Of a DNA stretch of 64,000 nt, positions 1-8,849 are shown piece by piece. Numbering within the stretch: position 1 is the stretch's first letter; each line of letters begins with the position of its first letter. The DNA lies in NCBI RefSeq assembly GCF_042652085.1, contig NZ_JBHSJF010000003.1:87461-151460 (forward strand), given 5' to 3'. The position numbers and the translations under genes are program-made. Below the pieces are notes generated by a model. It was not told where the DNA came from and ran no database searches. It saw only the letters and a list, made by a program, of their open reading frames with translations. Origin of the DNA: Flaviflagellibacter deserti. GTDB taxonomy: Bacteria; Pseudomonadota; Alphaproteobacteria; Rhizobiales; Methylopilaceae.

Positions 1-1
1 G

Positions 2-736
2 GCCGCGACCCTGTTCGCGACCTGGGCTTGGGTGGCGCGCCGTGAGAACGTGCCAGTCCAGGCTCGCGCGTCATGGCCGGTCCGCCTGAAGGCGATCGGC
101 AACGCGTTCTGGGCGCTGCTCATGCCGGTGATCATCATCGGCGGCCTGCGCGCGGGCGTGTTCACGCCGACGGAGACGGCCGTCGTCGCGGCGACCTACG
201 CACTCGTCGTCGGCCTCTTCGTCTATCGCGGCCTCACCATTGCCGACCTGCCGAAGGTCTTCATCTCGGCGGCCAAGACGACCGCCGTGGTGATGTTCCT
301 CGTCGCTTCGGCGATCTTCACCTCGTACATGATCACGCTCGCCGATCTGCCCGGCGAAGTGATCTCGCTGCTCGAGCCGATCCTCGACCATCCGAAGCTT
401 CTGATGGCGGCGATCATGATCCTGCTGACGCTCGTCGGCACGGCCATGGACCTCACCCCGACGATCCTGATCCTGGCGCCGGTGCTTGCGCCGCTAATCG
501 GCAAGGCCGGCATCGACCAGGTCTATTTCGGCGTGATGTTCGTGATGGTCGGCGCGGTCGGCCTGCTCACGCCGCCTGTCGGCACGGTGCTGAACGTCGT
601 CTGCGGCGTCGCCGGAGTCAGCATGGAGGGCATCATTCGCGGCGTCTGGCCGTATGTCATCGCCTATACGGCGCTGCTCGGCCTGTTCGTCATCTTTCCC
701 GAACTCATCACCGTGCCAGCCGGCTGGCTGCACTGA
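2..736 (+). CDS. dctM: TRAP transporter large permease (DctM), C-terminal part
   Basis: This is the C-terminal part of the large membrane subunit of a tripartite ATP-independent periplasmic transporter, which carries solute across the inner membrane using the sodium or proton gradient. The frame is open to the left edge, so the real start lies outside the window. The visible part has repeated hydrophobic segments and the family motifs GVFTPTETAVVA, TAMDLTPTILI and LLTPPVGTVLNV. The substrate-binding subunit follows 47 bp downstream. It closely resembles the DctM at 26878-28155, so the two TRAP systems look paralogous. The substrate is not known; a sugar acid is an inference. Confidence 0.93.
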   Translation, partial: AATLFATWAWVARRENVPVQARASWPVRLKAIGNAFWALLMPVIIIGGLRAGVFTPTETAVVAATYALVVGLFVYRGLTIADLPKVFISAAKTTAVVMFLVASAIFTSYMITLADLPGEVISLLEPILDHPKLLMAAIMILLTLVGTAMDLTPTILILAPVLAPLIGKAGIDQVYFGVMFVMVGAVGLLTPPVGTVLNVVCGVAGVSMEGIIRGVWPYVIAYTALLGLFVIFPELITVPAGWLH

Positions 737-783
737 TTTGGGATAACGCGCCGGGTTCAACCGGCAGGACAGGAGGAAGAACC

Positions 784-1785
784 ATGAAACGGATCGTGAC
801 AGCGGCGCTGTTTCTCGCGCTGAGTACGGCGGCAGGCGCCGCGCAGGACGTGCAGACGCGGCTCATCCGCTTCGGCTACGGCCTCAACGAGGATTCCAAC
901 CAGGGCCGCGCGGTCCGCTATTTCGCCGAGGAGGTCAACAAGGCTTCCGGCGGCAAGATGAAGGTCCGCGCCATCGGCGCCGCGGCCCTCGGCCCCGACA
1001 CGCAGATGCAGAACGCCCTCATGGGCGGCGCGCAGGAGATGATGGTCGGCTCGACCGCGACCCTCGTCGGTACCGTCAAGGAATTCGGCATCTGGGATAC
1101 GCCCTTCCTCTTCAACAACGAGAAGGAAGCCGACGCCGTGCTCGACAGCCCGGTCGGCCAGAAGCTTCTCGACAAGCTGCAGGAGAAGAACCTCGTTGGT
1201 CTCGTCTATTGGGAGAATGGCTTCCGCAACCTCACCAACAGCCGCCATCAGGTGAAGTCGGCCGAGGACATGCAGGGCATCAAGGTCCGTGTGATGCAGA
1301 ACCCGATCGCGCTCGACACCTTCAAGGCGGTCGGCTCGAACGCGGTTCCGATGGCCTTCTCCGAGCTCTTCACCGCGCTCGAGACCAAGGCGGTCGACGG
1401 CCAGGAGAACCCCTACACGACGATCCTGTCGTCGAAGTTCTACGAGGTTCAGAAGTACCTGACCGTCACCAACCACATGTACTCGCCCTGGATCGTCCTG
1501 GTGTCGAAGCAGTGGTGGGACAAGCTCTCGGCCGACGAGAAGAAGATCCTGATGGATGCCGCCATCGCCTCGCGGAAGTTCGAGCGTGAGGACACCCGTG
1601 CGCAGTCGACGAAGGCGCTTGAGGATCTGAAGAAGGCCGGAATGGACGTCTCGGTCCTGCCGGAATCCGAGATCGCCAAGTTCCGCGAGAAGTCGAAGAG
1701 CGTGCAGGAGACCGTCATCGCCTCGGTCGGCAAGCCGCTCTGGGACGAGGTCCAGGCCGAGATCGCCAAGGTCCGCGGTCAGTAA
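784..1785 (+). CDS. dctP: TRAP transporter substrate-binding protein (DctP family)
   Basis: This 333-residue periplasmic protein would bind the solute and deliver it to the DctM permease just upstream. The start is set by a strong AGGAGGAAG ribosome site 4-5 bases before the ATG, and the N-terminus is a signal peptide ending near AGAAQ. The DctP fold is recognisable along its length, with the conserved VRVMQNP segment that holds the carboxylate-binding arginine in this family, and ENGFRNLTNS. It is strikingly similar to the DctP at 28870-29880, including VRVMQNP/IRTMQNP and DGQENPY/DAQENPY. A carboxylate ligand is likely; which one is not visible. Confidence 0.95.
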   Translation: MKRIVTAALFLALSTAAGAAQDVQTRLIRFGYGLNEDSNQGRAVRYFAEEVNKASGGKMKVRAIGAAALGPDTQMQNALMGGAQEMMVGSTATLVGTVKEFGIWDTPFLFNNEKEADAVLDSPVGQKLLDKLQEKNLVGLVYWENGFRNLTNSRHQVKSAEDMQGIKVRVMQNPIALDTFKAVGSNAVPMAFSELFTALETKAVDGQENPYTTILSSKFYEVQKYLTVTNHMYSPWIVLVSKQWWDKLSADEKKILMDAAIASRKFEREDTRAQSTKALEDLKKAGMDVSVLPESEIAKFREKSKSVQETVIASVGKPLWDEVQAEIAKVRGQ

Positions 1786-1794
1786 TCCGAAGCC

Positions 1795-1824
1795 GCGATA
1801 CGCCGACTCCCGCCGGCGTATCGC
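1795..1824 (+). terminator. Stem-loop after dctP
   Basis: An 11-bp perfect stem (GCGATACGCCG paired with CGGCGTATCGC) with an 8-base loop lies 10 bases after the dctP stop codon. There is no T-run after it, so it may act as a terminator or as an mRNA-protecting 3' end. Confidence 0.6.
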
Positions 1825-1879
1825 CCGCCATCGACATGCCGGACTTCCGTTCTACCTTGGTCGTAGATGGAGGTTCGTC

Positions 1880-2251
1880 ATGACGAGCAGGCTTTTCGCG
1901 ACGGCGTTCTCACTGGTTCTCATCAGTTCCCATGCCAGTGCACATCACGGCTGGTCCTGGGCCGAGGCGGATCAAGTCAATCTCGAAGGCACCGTCCAGG
2001 ACATCTATATCGGCCCGCCGCATCCGACCCTGAAGGTCGCGACGTCCGATGGCGTCTGGACGGTCGAACTCGGCAATCCCAACCAGACCCAGCGCTCGGG
2101 TTTCGTCGAGGGGGCCGCCAAGAAAGGCGACCGGATCATCGCCCGCGGCAACCGCTCGCAGGACAAGGCCGAGAAGCGGATGAAGGCGGTGCAGATCACC
2201 GTCGGCGAGAAGCGTTTCGATATCTATCCGGACCGCATCAAGGCACAGTAA
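1880..2251 (+). CDS. Periplasmic protein of the DUF6152 type
   Basis: A 123-residue protein with a signal peptide (cut near SHASAHHG). The mature part begins with HHGWSW and continues as a small beta-rich domain (EGTVQDIY, WTVELGNP, GDRIIARGNR). From memory this fits the DUF6152 family, small exported proteins of unknown function often found beside small membrane proteins. Its stop lies 7 bases before the membrane-protein gene at 2259, so the two are probably co-transcribed. The paired histidines at the mature N-terminus could bind a metal, which is only a suggestion. Function unknown. Confidence 0.75.
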   Translation: MTSRLFATAFSLVLISSHASAHHGWSWAEADQVNLEGTVQDIYIGPPHPTLKVATSDGVWTVELGNPNQTQRSGFVEGAAKKGDRIIARGNRSQDKAEKRMKAVQITVGEKRFDIYPDRIKAQ

Positions 2252-2258
2252 TTCCTGC

Positions 2259-2735
2259 ATGGAATTCCTGCAGGCTCTCTCGGACTGGCAGGTCGCAGCC
2301 GCGATCCGCCAGTCGCCCGTGCTCTATCCGCTGGTCAACGCGGCGCATATCCTGTCGCTGGGACTGGTGATCGGTGCCATCGCCACGCTGGACCTTCGGC
2401 TGCTCGGCCTTTTCCGGACTGCCTCGGTCGCCGAACTTGCGCCGCCGCTCTGGCGTGTCGCGGCCGTCGGAGTGCTGTTCGCGGTCATGACCGGGTTTCT
2501 CCTGTTCAGCGTCCGCGCCCCGAGCTATGCGGCGAATCCGGCCTTCATCCTCAAGCTCGCGCTCGTCGGCATCGGCCTGCTGAACGCCGTCGCGGTTCAC
2601 GCCAACCCGCATTGGCGTCGAGCCCTGAATGGAGGCGCGGTTCATGGATCGATCCGCGTGTCGGCCGCCTTGTCGCTGCTGACCTGGACCGGTGCGATCT
2701 TCGCCGGTCGTTGGATCGGCTTCCTGCAGGACTAG
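2259..2735 (+). CDS. Small integral membrane protein (DUF6644-like)
   Basis: A 158-residue protein with about four transmembrane segments (around residues 20-45, 65-85, 95-112 and 132-150). The conserved-looking HILSLGLVIGAIATLDLRLLG segment includes a histidine inside a membrane helix, which could bind haem or a metal; that is an inference. It follows the DUF6152-type gene by 7 bases, a pairing I recall from other proteobacteria, so they may work together at the inner membrane. No enzymatic motif was recognised. Confidence 0.75.
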   Translation: MEFLQALSDWQVAAAIRQSPVLYPLVNAAHILSLGLVIGAIATLDLRLLGLFRTASVAELAPPLWRVAAVGVLFAVMTGFLLFSVRAPSYAANPAFILKLALVGIGLLNAVAVHANPHWRRALNGGAVHGSIRVSAALSLLTWTGAIFAGRWIGFLQD

Positions 2736-2929
2736 ATGGTCGGGACGAGTGCCTTGCCCATCCAGAACAGCGCGGTTCCGAGGAAGATGCCGAGCACGCA
2801 AGCGGCAGCCTGAATGCCGGCCTGCACCGTGAACGGTGTCTGTTCTTCCACTAACTCGCTGGTAACCCAAGGATCGTCGGACTCGATCGACTTGAGGTTG
2901 AACTGCGCTGGAGTGATGATCGGAACCAT
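2732..2929 (-). CDS. Hypothetical small membrane protein
   Basis: A 65-residue product with a polar N-terminal half (rich in S, D, E) and a single hydrophobic segment near residues 38-60 (IQAAACVLGIFLGTALFWMG). It converges on the gene at 2259-2735, the two stop codons overlapping by two bases. No family was recognised. A short single-span protein with this composition is plausible, but it could also be a chance frame. Confidence 0.5.
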   Translation of the reverse strand: MVPIITPAQFNLKSIESDDPWVTSELVEEQTPFTVQAGIQAAACVLGIFLGTALFWMGKALVPTI

Positions 2930-3130
2930 GTCTGTGCCGTTCGGAAACGTCTGGCGCTGACATTATCGCATTAGTTGCATCAAACGCGTTCCGAAAACTC
3001 GTAAAACTTTAAGGATCGAGCCGTCGTGTGCCTATTCGGGAAAGCTTCGCTTTACCGAGATTTCAGCTTCAGCCGAACTATCCCTATTAAGGCCGAGTTT
3101 GTCCGTTTCCGTTCGCAGCGGGAGCACGGA

Positions 3131-3223
3131 ATGAACGACACCGAGATCATAAAGCTGGTCGCGTATGCCGGCGCCGTCGGAATCCTGATTTCCGCCGTCG
3201 CCTACAAGCTCATCTTCCATTGA
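3131..3223 (+). CDS. Hypothetical 30-residue membrane peptide
   Basis: The peptide has a charged N-terminus (MNDTEIIK) followed by one hydrophobic helix (AYAGAVGILISAVAYKLIF). The start is chosen because GGAG lies at 3121-3124, six bases before the ATG; a longer upstream frame lacks such a site. Single-span microproteins of this kind are common but often unannotated. Function unknown. Confidence 0.45.
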   Translation: MNDTEIIKLVAYAGAVGILISAVAYKLIFH

Positions 3224-3229
3224 GCGGAT

Positions 3230-3409
3230 TTACCGCTCCTCACCGTCCAGGGCATGCTCGACAGCCGCGATCGTCAATTCGAGATCCGCGATCTTTCGAA
3301 GAGCATTGTCGGAGGGCAGGCAACCGGCATCGGCGGCGTGTTCGAGCAGGCGGCGCTGCTCGTCGGACAACAGCTTCACGAGCTGCTTGAGTTTCTGTTT
3401 GCTGGTCAT
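3230..3409 (-). CDS. Hypothetical small protein
   Basis: A 59-residue, highly charged and helical product starting MTSKQKLKQLVKLL; an upstream ATG at 3451 in the same frame would add 14 residues. The sequence has leucine and alanine heptad character (LLSDEQRRLLEHAADAG, IADLELTIAAVEHAL), which suggests a helical hairpin or small coiled coil. No family was recognised. It converges on the 30-residue peptide gene at 3131-3223. Confidence 0.5.
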   Translation of the reverse strand: MTSKQKLKQLVKLLSDEQRRLLEHAADAGCLPSDNALRKIADLELTIAAVEHALDGEER

Positions 3410-3601
3410 CGAGACGGCATAGTTGTGGTGCCGCGGAATTGCTAGACTCACCTAGTAAATGAGCGTGTACGACGCACCATTCATTTGTCCGTGTTGCGGA
3501 CGGGCACGCAACGGCATCGCGTTGACGAGAACGTGAAGTAACCTCCGTCACCCTCGCTACGTATCTGCGAGTGGGTTGGGCTGAGTTTTTGAGGGACTGA
3601 C

Positions 3602-4546
3602 ATGCTTTTCCGCCGTCCGAGCGATATCGCTCCGTCCGAGATCACGCCAAAGCACATCTTTCTGAACCGCCGCCAGATCATGGCGGGCGCGATCGGCTCC
3701 GCCGCAGCCATCATGCTTCCGGCGGTCTCGCATGCAGCATCGCTGCAGGTGACAAAGAGCCCGCTGTCGACCGACGAGCCGGCGACCTCGCTCGACGACA
3801 TCACGAGCTACAACAATTTCTATGAGTTCGGCACCGACAAGTCTGATCCGAAGGCGAATTCGGGGACACTGAAGACCAAACCCTGGACGGTGAAGGTCGA
3901 CGGCCTCGTCGACAAGCCCGGCGACTACCAGCTCGAAGACTTCATCAAGCCTTACGCGCTGGAGGAACGCGTCTATCGGATGCGTTGCGTAGAGGGCTGG
4001 TCCATGGTCATCCCATGGGACGGCTTCCCGCTGGCCGAGGTCCTCAAACAGGTCGCGCCGCAGTCTGCCGCAAAATACGTTGCTTTTGAAACCCTCGTTC
4101 GTCCCGCGGAAATGTCGGGACAGCGCGGCTTCCTGCAGGCGCTCGACTGGCCCTATCGCGAGGGCTTGCGGCTCGATGAGGCGATGCACCCGCTGACCAT
4201 TCTGGCGACCGGCATCTATGGCGAGCCGATCCCGAACCAGAACGGCGCGCCACTCAGGCTCGTCGTGCCGTGGAAGTACGGCTTCAAGGGCATCAAGTCG
4301 ATCGTCCGCATCAGTTTGGTCGATAAGCAGCCGCAGACCTCATGGAACATGCAGAACGCGCGGGAGTACGGCTTCTATTCGAACGTCAATCCGGCGGTCG
4401 ACCATCCGCGCTGGAGCCAGGCGACGGAGCGGCGGATCGGCGAGGGCGGCATCTTCGCCAAGCGTCGGCCGACCTTGCCGTTCAACGGCTATGGCGACCA
4501 GGTCGCGAGCCTCTATTCCGGAATGGATCTTCGGACCTACTACTGA
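3602..4546 (+). CDS. msrP: Protein-methionine-sulfoxide reductase catalytic subunit MsrP
   Basis: This is the periplasmic molybdopterin enzyme that reduces oxidised methionine residues in envelope proteins. It has 314 residues. The N-terminus carries a twin-arginine-type signal with NRRQIMAG and a hydrophobic stretch, cut near SHAAS. The molybdenum-ligand cysteine is C129 in RMRCVEGW, followed by IPWDGFPLAEVL, and the sulfite-oxidase fold continues through GAPLRLVVPWKYGFKG. The gene overlaps msrQ by one base (TGATG), which is the usual partner arrangement. Electrons reach it from the respiratory chain through MsrQ. Confidence 0.97.
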   Translation: MLFRRPSDIAPSEITPKHIFLNRRQIMAGAIGSAAAIMLPAVSHAASLQVTKSPLSTDEPATSLDDITSYNNFYEFGTDKSDPKANSGTLKTKPWTVKVDGLVDKPGDYQLEDFIKPYALEERVYRMRCVEGWSMVIPWDGFPLAEVLKQVAPQSAAKYVAFETLVRPAEMSGQRGFLQALDWPYREGLRLDEAMHPLTILATGIYGEPIPNQNGAPLRLVVPWKYGFKGIKSIVRISLVDKQPQTSWNMQNAREYGFYSNVNPAVDHPRWSQATERRIGEGGIFAKRRPTLPFNGYGDQVASLYSGMDLRTYY

Positions 4547-5178
4547 TGCGCCTGACCGCTACCCAAGCGAAGTTCAGCGTCTGGCTGCTCTATGTCGTGG
4601 CGTTCTTGCCGGCGATCTGGATGGCCTGGCTGACCGTCAACGATGCGCTCGGCGCCGACCCGGTGCGGGAACTGGAGCATCGCCTCGGGCTCTGGGCCCT
4701 CAGATTCCTGATCCTCGCGCTCTGCGTCACGCCGATCCGCCAGCTCTTCCGCATTAATCTGCTGCGCTACCGCAGGGCGCTCGGCCTGTCGGCATTCTGG
4801 TATGCGCTGATCCACCTGCTCGTCTGGCTGTTCCTCGATCGCCAGCTCGAAATGCAGGCGATCGTCGCGGACATCATCAAGCGGCCCTACATTACGATCG
4901 GCATGGCCGCTTTTGCGCTCCTGATCCCGCTCGCGCTGACGTCGAACCGGTTCTCGATCCGCAAGCTCGGTGGAGCGGCCTGGGCCAGGCTGCACAAGCT
5001 CGCCTATGTGGCGACAGCCCTGGCCGCGCTGCATTTCGTGATGGTGGTGAAGTCCTGGCCGCCGGAACCTTTGATCTATTCCGCGATCGTCGCCACGCTG
5101 CTGCTCTTCCGCGCGGTCCAGGCCGCGCGGTTGAGGCGGCGGGCGGAACCAGCGCCGCTGCCTCGTCCCGCCCGCTGA
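4546..5178 (+). CDS. msrQ: Haem-binding membrane subunit MsrQ
   Basis: A 210-residue inner-membrane protein that carries electrons from quinol or flavin to MsrP. Six hydrophobic segments are visible, with the ferric-reductase-like histidines in YALIHLLVW and RLHKLAYVATALAALHFV, and the family segment CVTPIRQLFRINLLRYRRALG. The start codon overlaps the msrP stop, so translation is coupled. The C-terminus is arginine- and proline-rich and cytoplasmic. Confidence 0.96.
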   Translation: MRLTATQAKFSVWLLYVVAFLPAIWMAWLTVNDALGADPVRELEHRLGLWALRFLILALCVTPIRQLFRINLLRYRRALGLSAFWYALIHLLVWLFLDRQLEMQAIVADIIKRPYITIGMAAFALLIPLALTSNRFSIRKLGGAAWARLHKLAYVATALAALHFVMVVKSWPPEPLIYSAIVATLLLFRAVQAARLRRRAEPAPLPRPAR

Positions 5179-5182
5179 CGCA

Positions 5183-5450
5183 TCAGTCGTCGTCGCGCTT
5201 GCTGCGGATCACTTCAGCCGTGCGCGGATCGACCTTGAGGTCGACGCGATGGCCTTCCGGCGCCGTCGTATCGATCTCGTAGAGGCCGTCATCGCTTTCG
5301 ATCTCGGTGATGCGGGTGTTATCCGGTGGCTTCCAGCTTCGAGGAGACCGCGCTCGGGCTCAGCCAGTTGCTGCGATCGCCATGCCAGTCGTCGTCCGCG
5401 AGTGCCGGGACAGGACATCGTCGGTGGAACGATCGGCGATCCGCGCTCAA
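5183..5450 (-). pseudogene. PepSY-domain protein gene broken by a frameshift
   Basis: On the minus strand one frame reads ADDDWHGDRSN, WLSPSAVSSKL and EATG and then hits TAA near 5319-5324. The next frame continues exactly where the family would, with TRITEIESDDGLYEI, TAPEGHRVDLKVD and PRTAEVIRSK, ending at the TGA at 5183-5185. Restoring one missing base around 5320 (GGATA-AC) would rejoin them into a small periplasmic PepSY-like protein. The signal peptide region is also unclear: the first frame is closed by a TGA at 5451-5453. Either a real mutation or a sequencing error is possible. I saw nothing convincing in 5454-5553. Confidence 0.72.
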
Positions 5451-5553
5451 TCAGAGGCTCGATCGTCTGGTCTCCGAAGCCGTACACGCCTTGACTGCGA
5501 ACGCTGCCGTCCGGGCGGTGGAGCATGCCGCCCGATTGTGGTTGGTCTGACGA

Positions 5554-7719
5554 CTAGCTGACGCGGCGAAGCGACGAGGTGTTTTCGACGACCGCCCCGG
5601 CGGGCGGAGCGGCCTCCAGCAGTTCGACGATCGAAGCGACCGGCGCCGGGCGCGACAGCAGGTAGCCCTGCAGGTATTCGCAGCCGCAAAGCCGCATCAT
5701 CTGGGCCTGTTCGGCGGTCTCCACACCTTCGGAGACGACTTCGAGCTTCATGCTGTCGGCGACCGCGACCAGAGCGCGGACCAGGCCGATGCTTTCCGGA
5801 TTGGTCGTCATCTCCTGCACGAACGAGCGGTCGATCTTGATGCGGTCGAGCGGGAAGGAGCGCAGAGCGCCGATCGACGAGAACCCGGTGCCGAAATCGT
5901 CCAGTGCCACGGTCACACCGAGCTTGCGGAGTTCCGCGAGCTTCCGGGCGGCGGCATCCGGATCGTCGATCAGGACGTTTTCGGTCAGTTCGATCTCGAT
6001 CTGGTGCGGCTTCACGCGGTGGCGCTTCAGGATCTTCTGGAAACCCGCGGGATAGCTCGGGTCGCGGAGCTGCATCGGGGAGACGTTCACCGAGACACGC
6101 AGATCGGGCCAGTGGCGCATGTCCTGACAGACACGGTCGAGCACAAAGTCGCCGATGTCGCGGATCAGGCCGGACTCCTCAGCGGCTGCAACCAGCTTGG
6201 CCGGGGAGACATAGCCGAGCTCCGGCGAATTCCAGCGGATCAAGGCTTCGAGACCGGTCACCCCCATGTCGCTGGAGCGGGCGATCGGCTGGTAGAACAC
6301 TTCGAGCTCGCCGGCTTGGAACGCATTCCAGAGATGGTTCTCGAATTGCTTCTTCTCGAGCGCGCCGGTCTCCATGGAAGACATGTAACCGAGCGGCTCG
6401 CGGACACCGTCGCCCTTGGCCTGGTACATCGCCATGTCGGCTTGGCGGATCAGTTCTTCCGCCTCCGCGTCGCCCGTTGCCGTGGTCGTGTAGCCGACCG
6501 CGCACGAGACATGGAATTCGACACCGCAAACGTTGAACGGAACCCCCAGGGCGCCGGACAGCATGGCCGCCACGCCGGCGACGTTCGCGGCGTTCACGCC
6601 GACAAGCGCCACCACGAACTCGTCGCCGCCGACGCGGGCGAGCAGGGAGCCGGCCGGTAGAACCTGGACGAAACGCTCGGCGATTTCCCGGACGAGCTGG
6701 TCGCCACCATGGTGGCCGACTGAATCGTTGACCCCCTTGAAGCCGTTGATGTCGAGATAGATGACGGCGAGTTCACCGCGTGAGGCGGCTTGGCGGCATT
6801 GCTTGGAGCCTAGCAGTTCGCTCAAACCCTTGCGGTTGGACAATCCGGTGAGGTGGTCGCGACGTGCCGCGATATTCGCCTGCTGCTCGCTCCACGACAG
6901 GGCGGATGCCAGGGTCCGGGCCCTGAAGCCGATCAGGAACATGGTCAGGGTGAACACGCCGAGTGCTCCGGCGAGCGGCATCGCCGCCGTCCGCAGCAGA
7001 GCCTCGCCAGGCTTCGGCGGTGTCCAGGTCAATTCAGCGATCGTCGCACCTGATGCGTCAGCCAGCGCAAACGAGTCCTGCCCGTCGATGGGGTCGTTGG
7101 AGACGTTCAGGTCCTGGAGCAGGAAGCTCCGGCCGAGTTCGCCGAGCCGCTCCTCGTTGAGATATTGCGCCATGATCAGCATGGGCATCGTCGATTTGTC
7201 GGAGCTGCCGGCCGTTTCGACAGGTGTGATCGGCGCGGCGCCGACCATCAGGACGCCGCTTGGCCCGCGGGCGAGGATCGTACGCGCTTGCGCCCGGTCC
7301 ACCGGAACATTCCGCGTCACGTCCAGTGCGGTCTTGATGATGTCCTTGCTGACGATCGCGTCCGCCGCGTCGCCGCCTTCGAGAGCCCAGCCGTATTTGA
7401 TCTCTCCTTCAGGGGAGACGATCACCAAGGCGTCGGCGATTTCGGTGCCTGTGATGCCGGTGCCGATGTTGGCGTCGATCCAGCCGCGGTCATCACGGTG
7501 ATACGCCTGATAGGCTTCGTCCCACCAGGCATAGTCATTGGTCAGCGCTTCGAGTTTGTGCCGCGCGGAGGCCAGCCCCCCGGTCACCATGGTGCGGGTA
7601 GCCGACGCAGCCTCGATATCGTGCTGCTTCGCCATCCAGAATGTCATCAGGCCAACGGTCAGAAATGTGACCATGGCTCCGATCGCCAGGCAGATCGTGA
7701 TTTGGCGCGTCAAACTCAT
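5554..7719 (-). CDS. Membrane-bound GGDEF-EAL c-di-GMP protein with periplasmic sensor
   Basis: A 721-residue signalling protein that could both make and degrade cyclic di-GMP. Two membrane segments (about 8-30 and 245-265) enclose a periplasmic domain with the CHASE4-like motif DYAWWDEAY. The diguanylate cyclase domain has an intact GGDEF at 364-368. The phosphodiesterase domain has EAL at 491-493 and keeps NVSPMQL, ELTENVLIDD, LDDFGTGFSS, KIDRSFV, EGVET and YLQGYLLSRP, so both activities look possible; there is no RxxD inhibition motif five residues before GGDEF that I can see. The ribosome site GAGGGG precedes the ATG. It is transcribed alone, from the AT-rich region at 7740-7900. Confidence 0.95.
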   Translation of the reverse strand: MSLTRQITICLAIGAMVTFLTVGLMTFWMAKQHDIEAASATRTMVTGGLASARHKLEALTNDYAWWDEAYQAYHRDDRGWIDANIGTGITGTEIADALVIVSPEGEIKYGWALEGGDAADAIVSKDIIKTALDVTRNVPVDRAQARTILARGPSGVLMVGAAPITPVETAGSSDKSTMPMLIMAQYLNEERLGELGRSFLLQDLNVSNDPIDGQDSFALADASGATIAELTWTPPKPGEALLRTAAMPLAGALGVFTLTMFLIGFRARTLASALSWSEQQANIAARRDHLTGLSNRKGLSELLGSKQCRQAASRGELAVIYLDINGFKGVNDSVGHHGGDQLVREIAERFVQVLPAGSLLARVGGDEFVVALVGVNAANVAGVAAMLSGALGVPFNVCGVEFHVSCAVGYTTTATGDAEAEELIRQADMAMYQAKGDGVREPLGYMSSMETGALEKKQFENHLWNAFQAGELEVFYQPIARSSDMGVTGLEALIRWNSPELGYVSPAKLVAAAEESGLIRDIGDFVLDRVCQDMRHWPDLRVSVNVSPMQLRDPSYPAGFQKILKRHRVKPHQIEIELTENVLIDDPDAAARKLAELRKLGVTVALDDFGTGFSSIGALRSFPLDRIKIDRSFVQEMTTNPESIGLVRALVAVADSMKLEVVSEGVETAEQAQMMRLCGCEYLQGYLLSRPAPVASIVELLEAAPPAGAVVENTSSLRRVS

Positions 7720-7928
7720 GGCACCCCTCGACCTTGTGATCCTTTACACGACCGATCTTGCAGGCGCCTTTTAAGGTCTTCGCAAATCTTAGTTAATTTC
7801 GATTATTATTGTTAATCAACGGTTTACCAGTAGGGGCCGGCCTGACCCCGTTTGTATGCGATTGCCGCTAAGAGAGGTTTATGGTTTATAAAACGTTAAC
7901 GTGATCGGTAGCGTGCGGGTCGGTCCAA

Positions 7929-8837
7929 ATGTCGTCAATGAGTTCTGAAGCGACTCTCGGGCTGAATGAAGCCCCGGGTTGTCCCTTCCACGGCAGCGCC
8001 GACTTCGATTTCCAGAATTGGCTTCAGAAAGATCTGCTCTGTTCCGCGGGCAAGCGCGAGTTCAGGCACGGGCGCTATCAGCTTGCGCGTATCCGCAACG
8101 GACAGGAGCTGAAAGGCGCGATCGACAAGTTCCGCGATGCCGTGAAAGATCATTCCAAGACCGGCATGCTTTCGGTTCTCGATACGTGCGGCCGGCGTTT
8201 CGAGAACTCGTTCGAGGAATTGTCGGTGCTTGGCGATCTGATGTTCGAGGCGGGCCTGTGCTCGAGCGCGGAAGCGGTGGTCGACGGCGAGACCGTGGTG
8301 GTCGAGATCGAGACCGTCTGCCCGGTGACTGCGATCCCGACGGTCTACAGCTTCTTTCCCGTCGCGTTCTGCCAGAGCGCCGCCAATCCGGCGGACGAAC
8401 TCTACGATCCGTCGCTCAGCGCGCCATTCACCGGCATCAACATGACCTCGGACGCCTTCGCCTTCGCGCTTCTCGTCCGCGACCAGTCGATCCGCCTCTA
8501 TGGCGCTCCTCCGTCGGAGACGTGCGTGGACGCGAACCGCAAACTGTTCCATCACAGCGTGACGACATGGCAGAACATGTCCGCGAACACGATCTCGAGC
8601 TACAACAAGCGTTCGGCCTGCCCTGAGCGTGCGGTCCATCTCTCCGACGACCGCCGCAGCTGGTTCGCCGCCCACAACGATCCGGTCTTCGCTGAGCGGC
8701 GCAAGGAAGTGCACAGCCACGAAATGCCCGTCGTCTATGCGCAACGTCTGTGCGATATCTGGCTGTCCGCGTTGACCGATCGGCATATGCCGGCGGTGGG
8801 GCGGGAAGGACAGTCCGGCGGCGTTCTCGTCGGCTGA
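7929..8837 (+). CDS. Unrecognised protein, first gene of a SET/MFS group
   Basis: A 302-residue soluble protein that I do not recognise. It begins MSSMSSEATLGLNEAPGCPFHG and holds about nine cysteines, several in polar surroundings (PGCPFHG, LDTCGRRF, SACPERAVH). No signal peptide or membrane segment is visible. Segments such as YQLARIRNGQELKGAIDKFR and NTISSYNKRSACPER might guide a profile search. It lies 12 bases upstream of the SET-domain gene, which in turn overlaps an MFS transporter gene, so the three are probably one transcript. It could be an enzyme or the substrate of the methyltransferase; neither is shown by the sequence. Confidence 0.7.
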   Translation: MSSMSSEATLGLNEAPGCPFHGSADFDFQNWLQKDLLCSAGKREFRHGRYQLARIRNGQELKGAIDKFRDAVKDHSKTGMLSVLDTCGRRFENSFEELSVLGDLMFEAGLCSSAEAVVDGETVVVEIETVCPVTAIPTVYSFFPVAFCQSAANPADELYDPSLSAPFTGINMTSDAFAFALLVRDQSIRLYGAPPSETCVDANRKLFHHSVTTWQNMSANTISSYNKRSACPERAVHLSDDRRSWFAAHNDPVFAERRKEVHSHEMPVVYAQRLCDIWLSALTDRHMPAVGREGQSGGVLVG

Positions 8838-8849
8838 AACACGCGGTCT

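Noticed and set aside
73..783. Long extension upstream of dctP in the same frame
   Set aside because: It overlaps the dctM gene in another frame, while the ATG at 784 has a strong ribosome site and a signal peptide.
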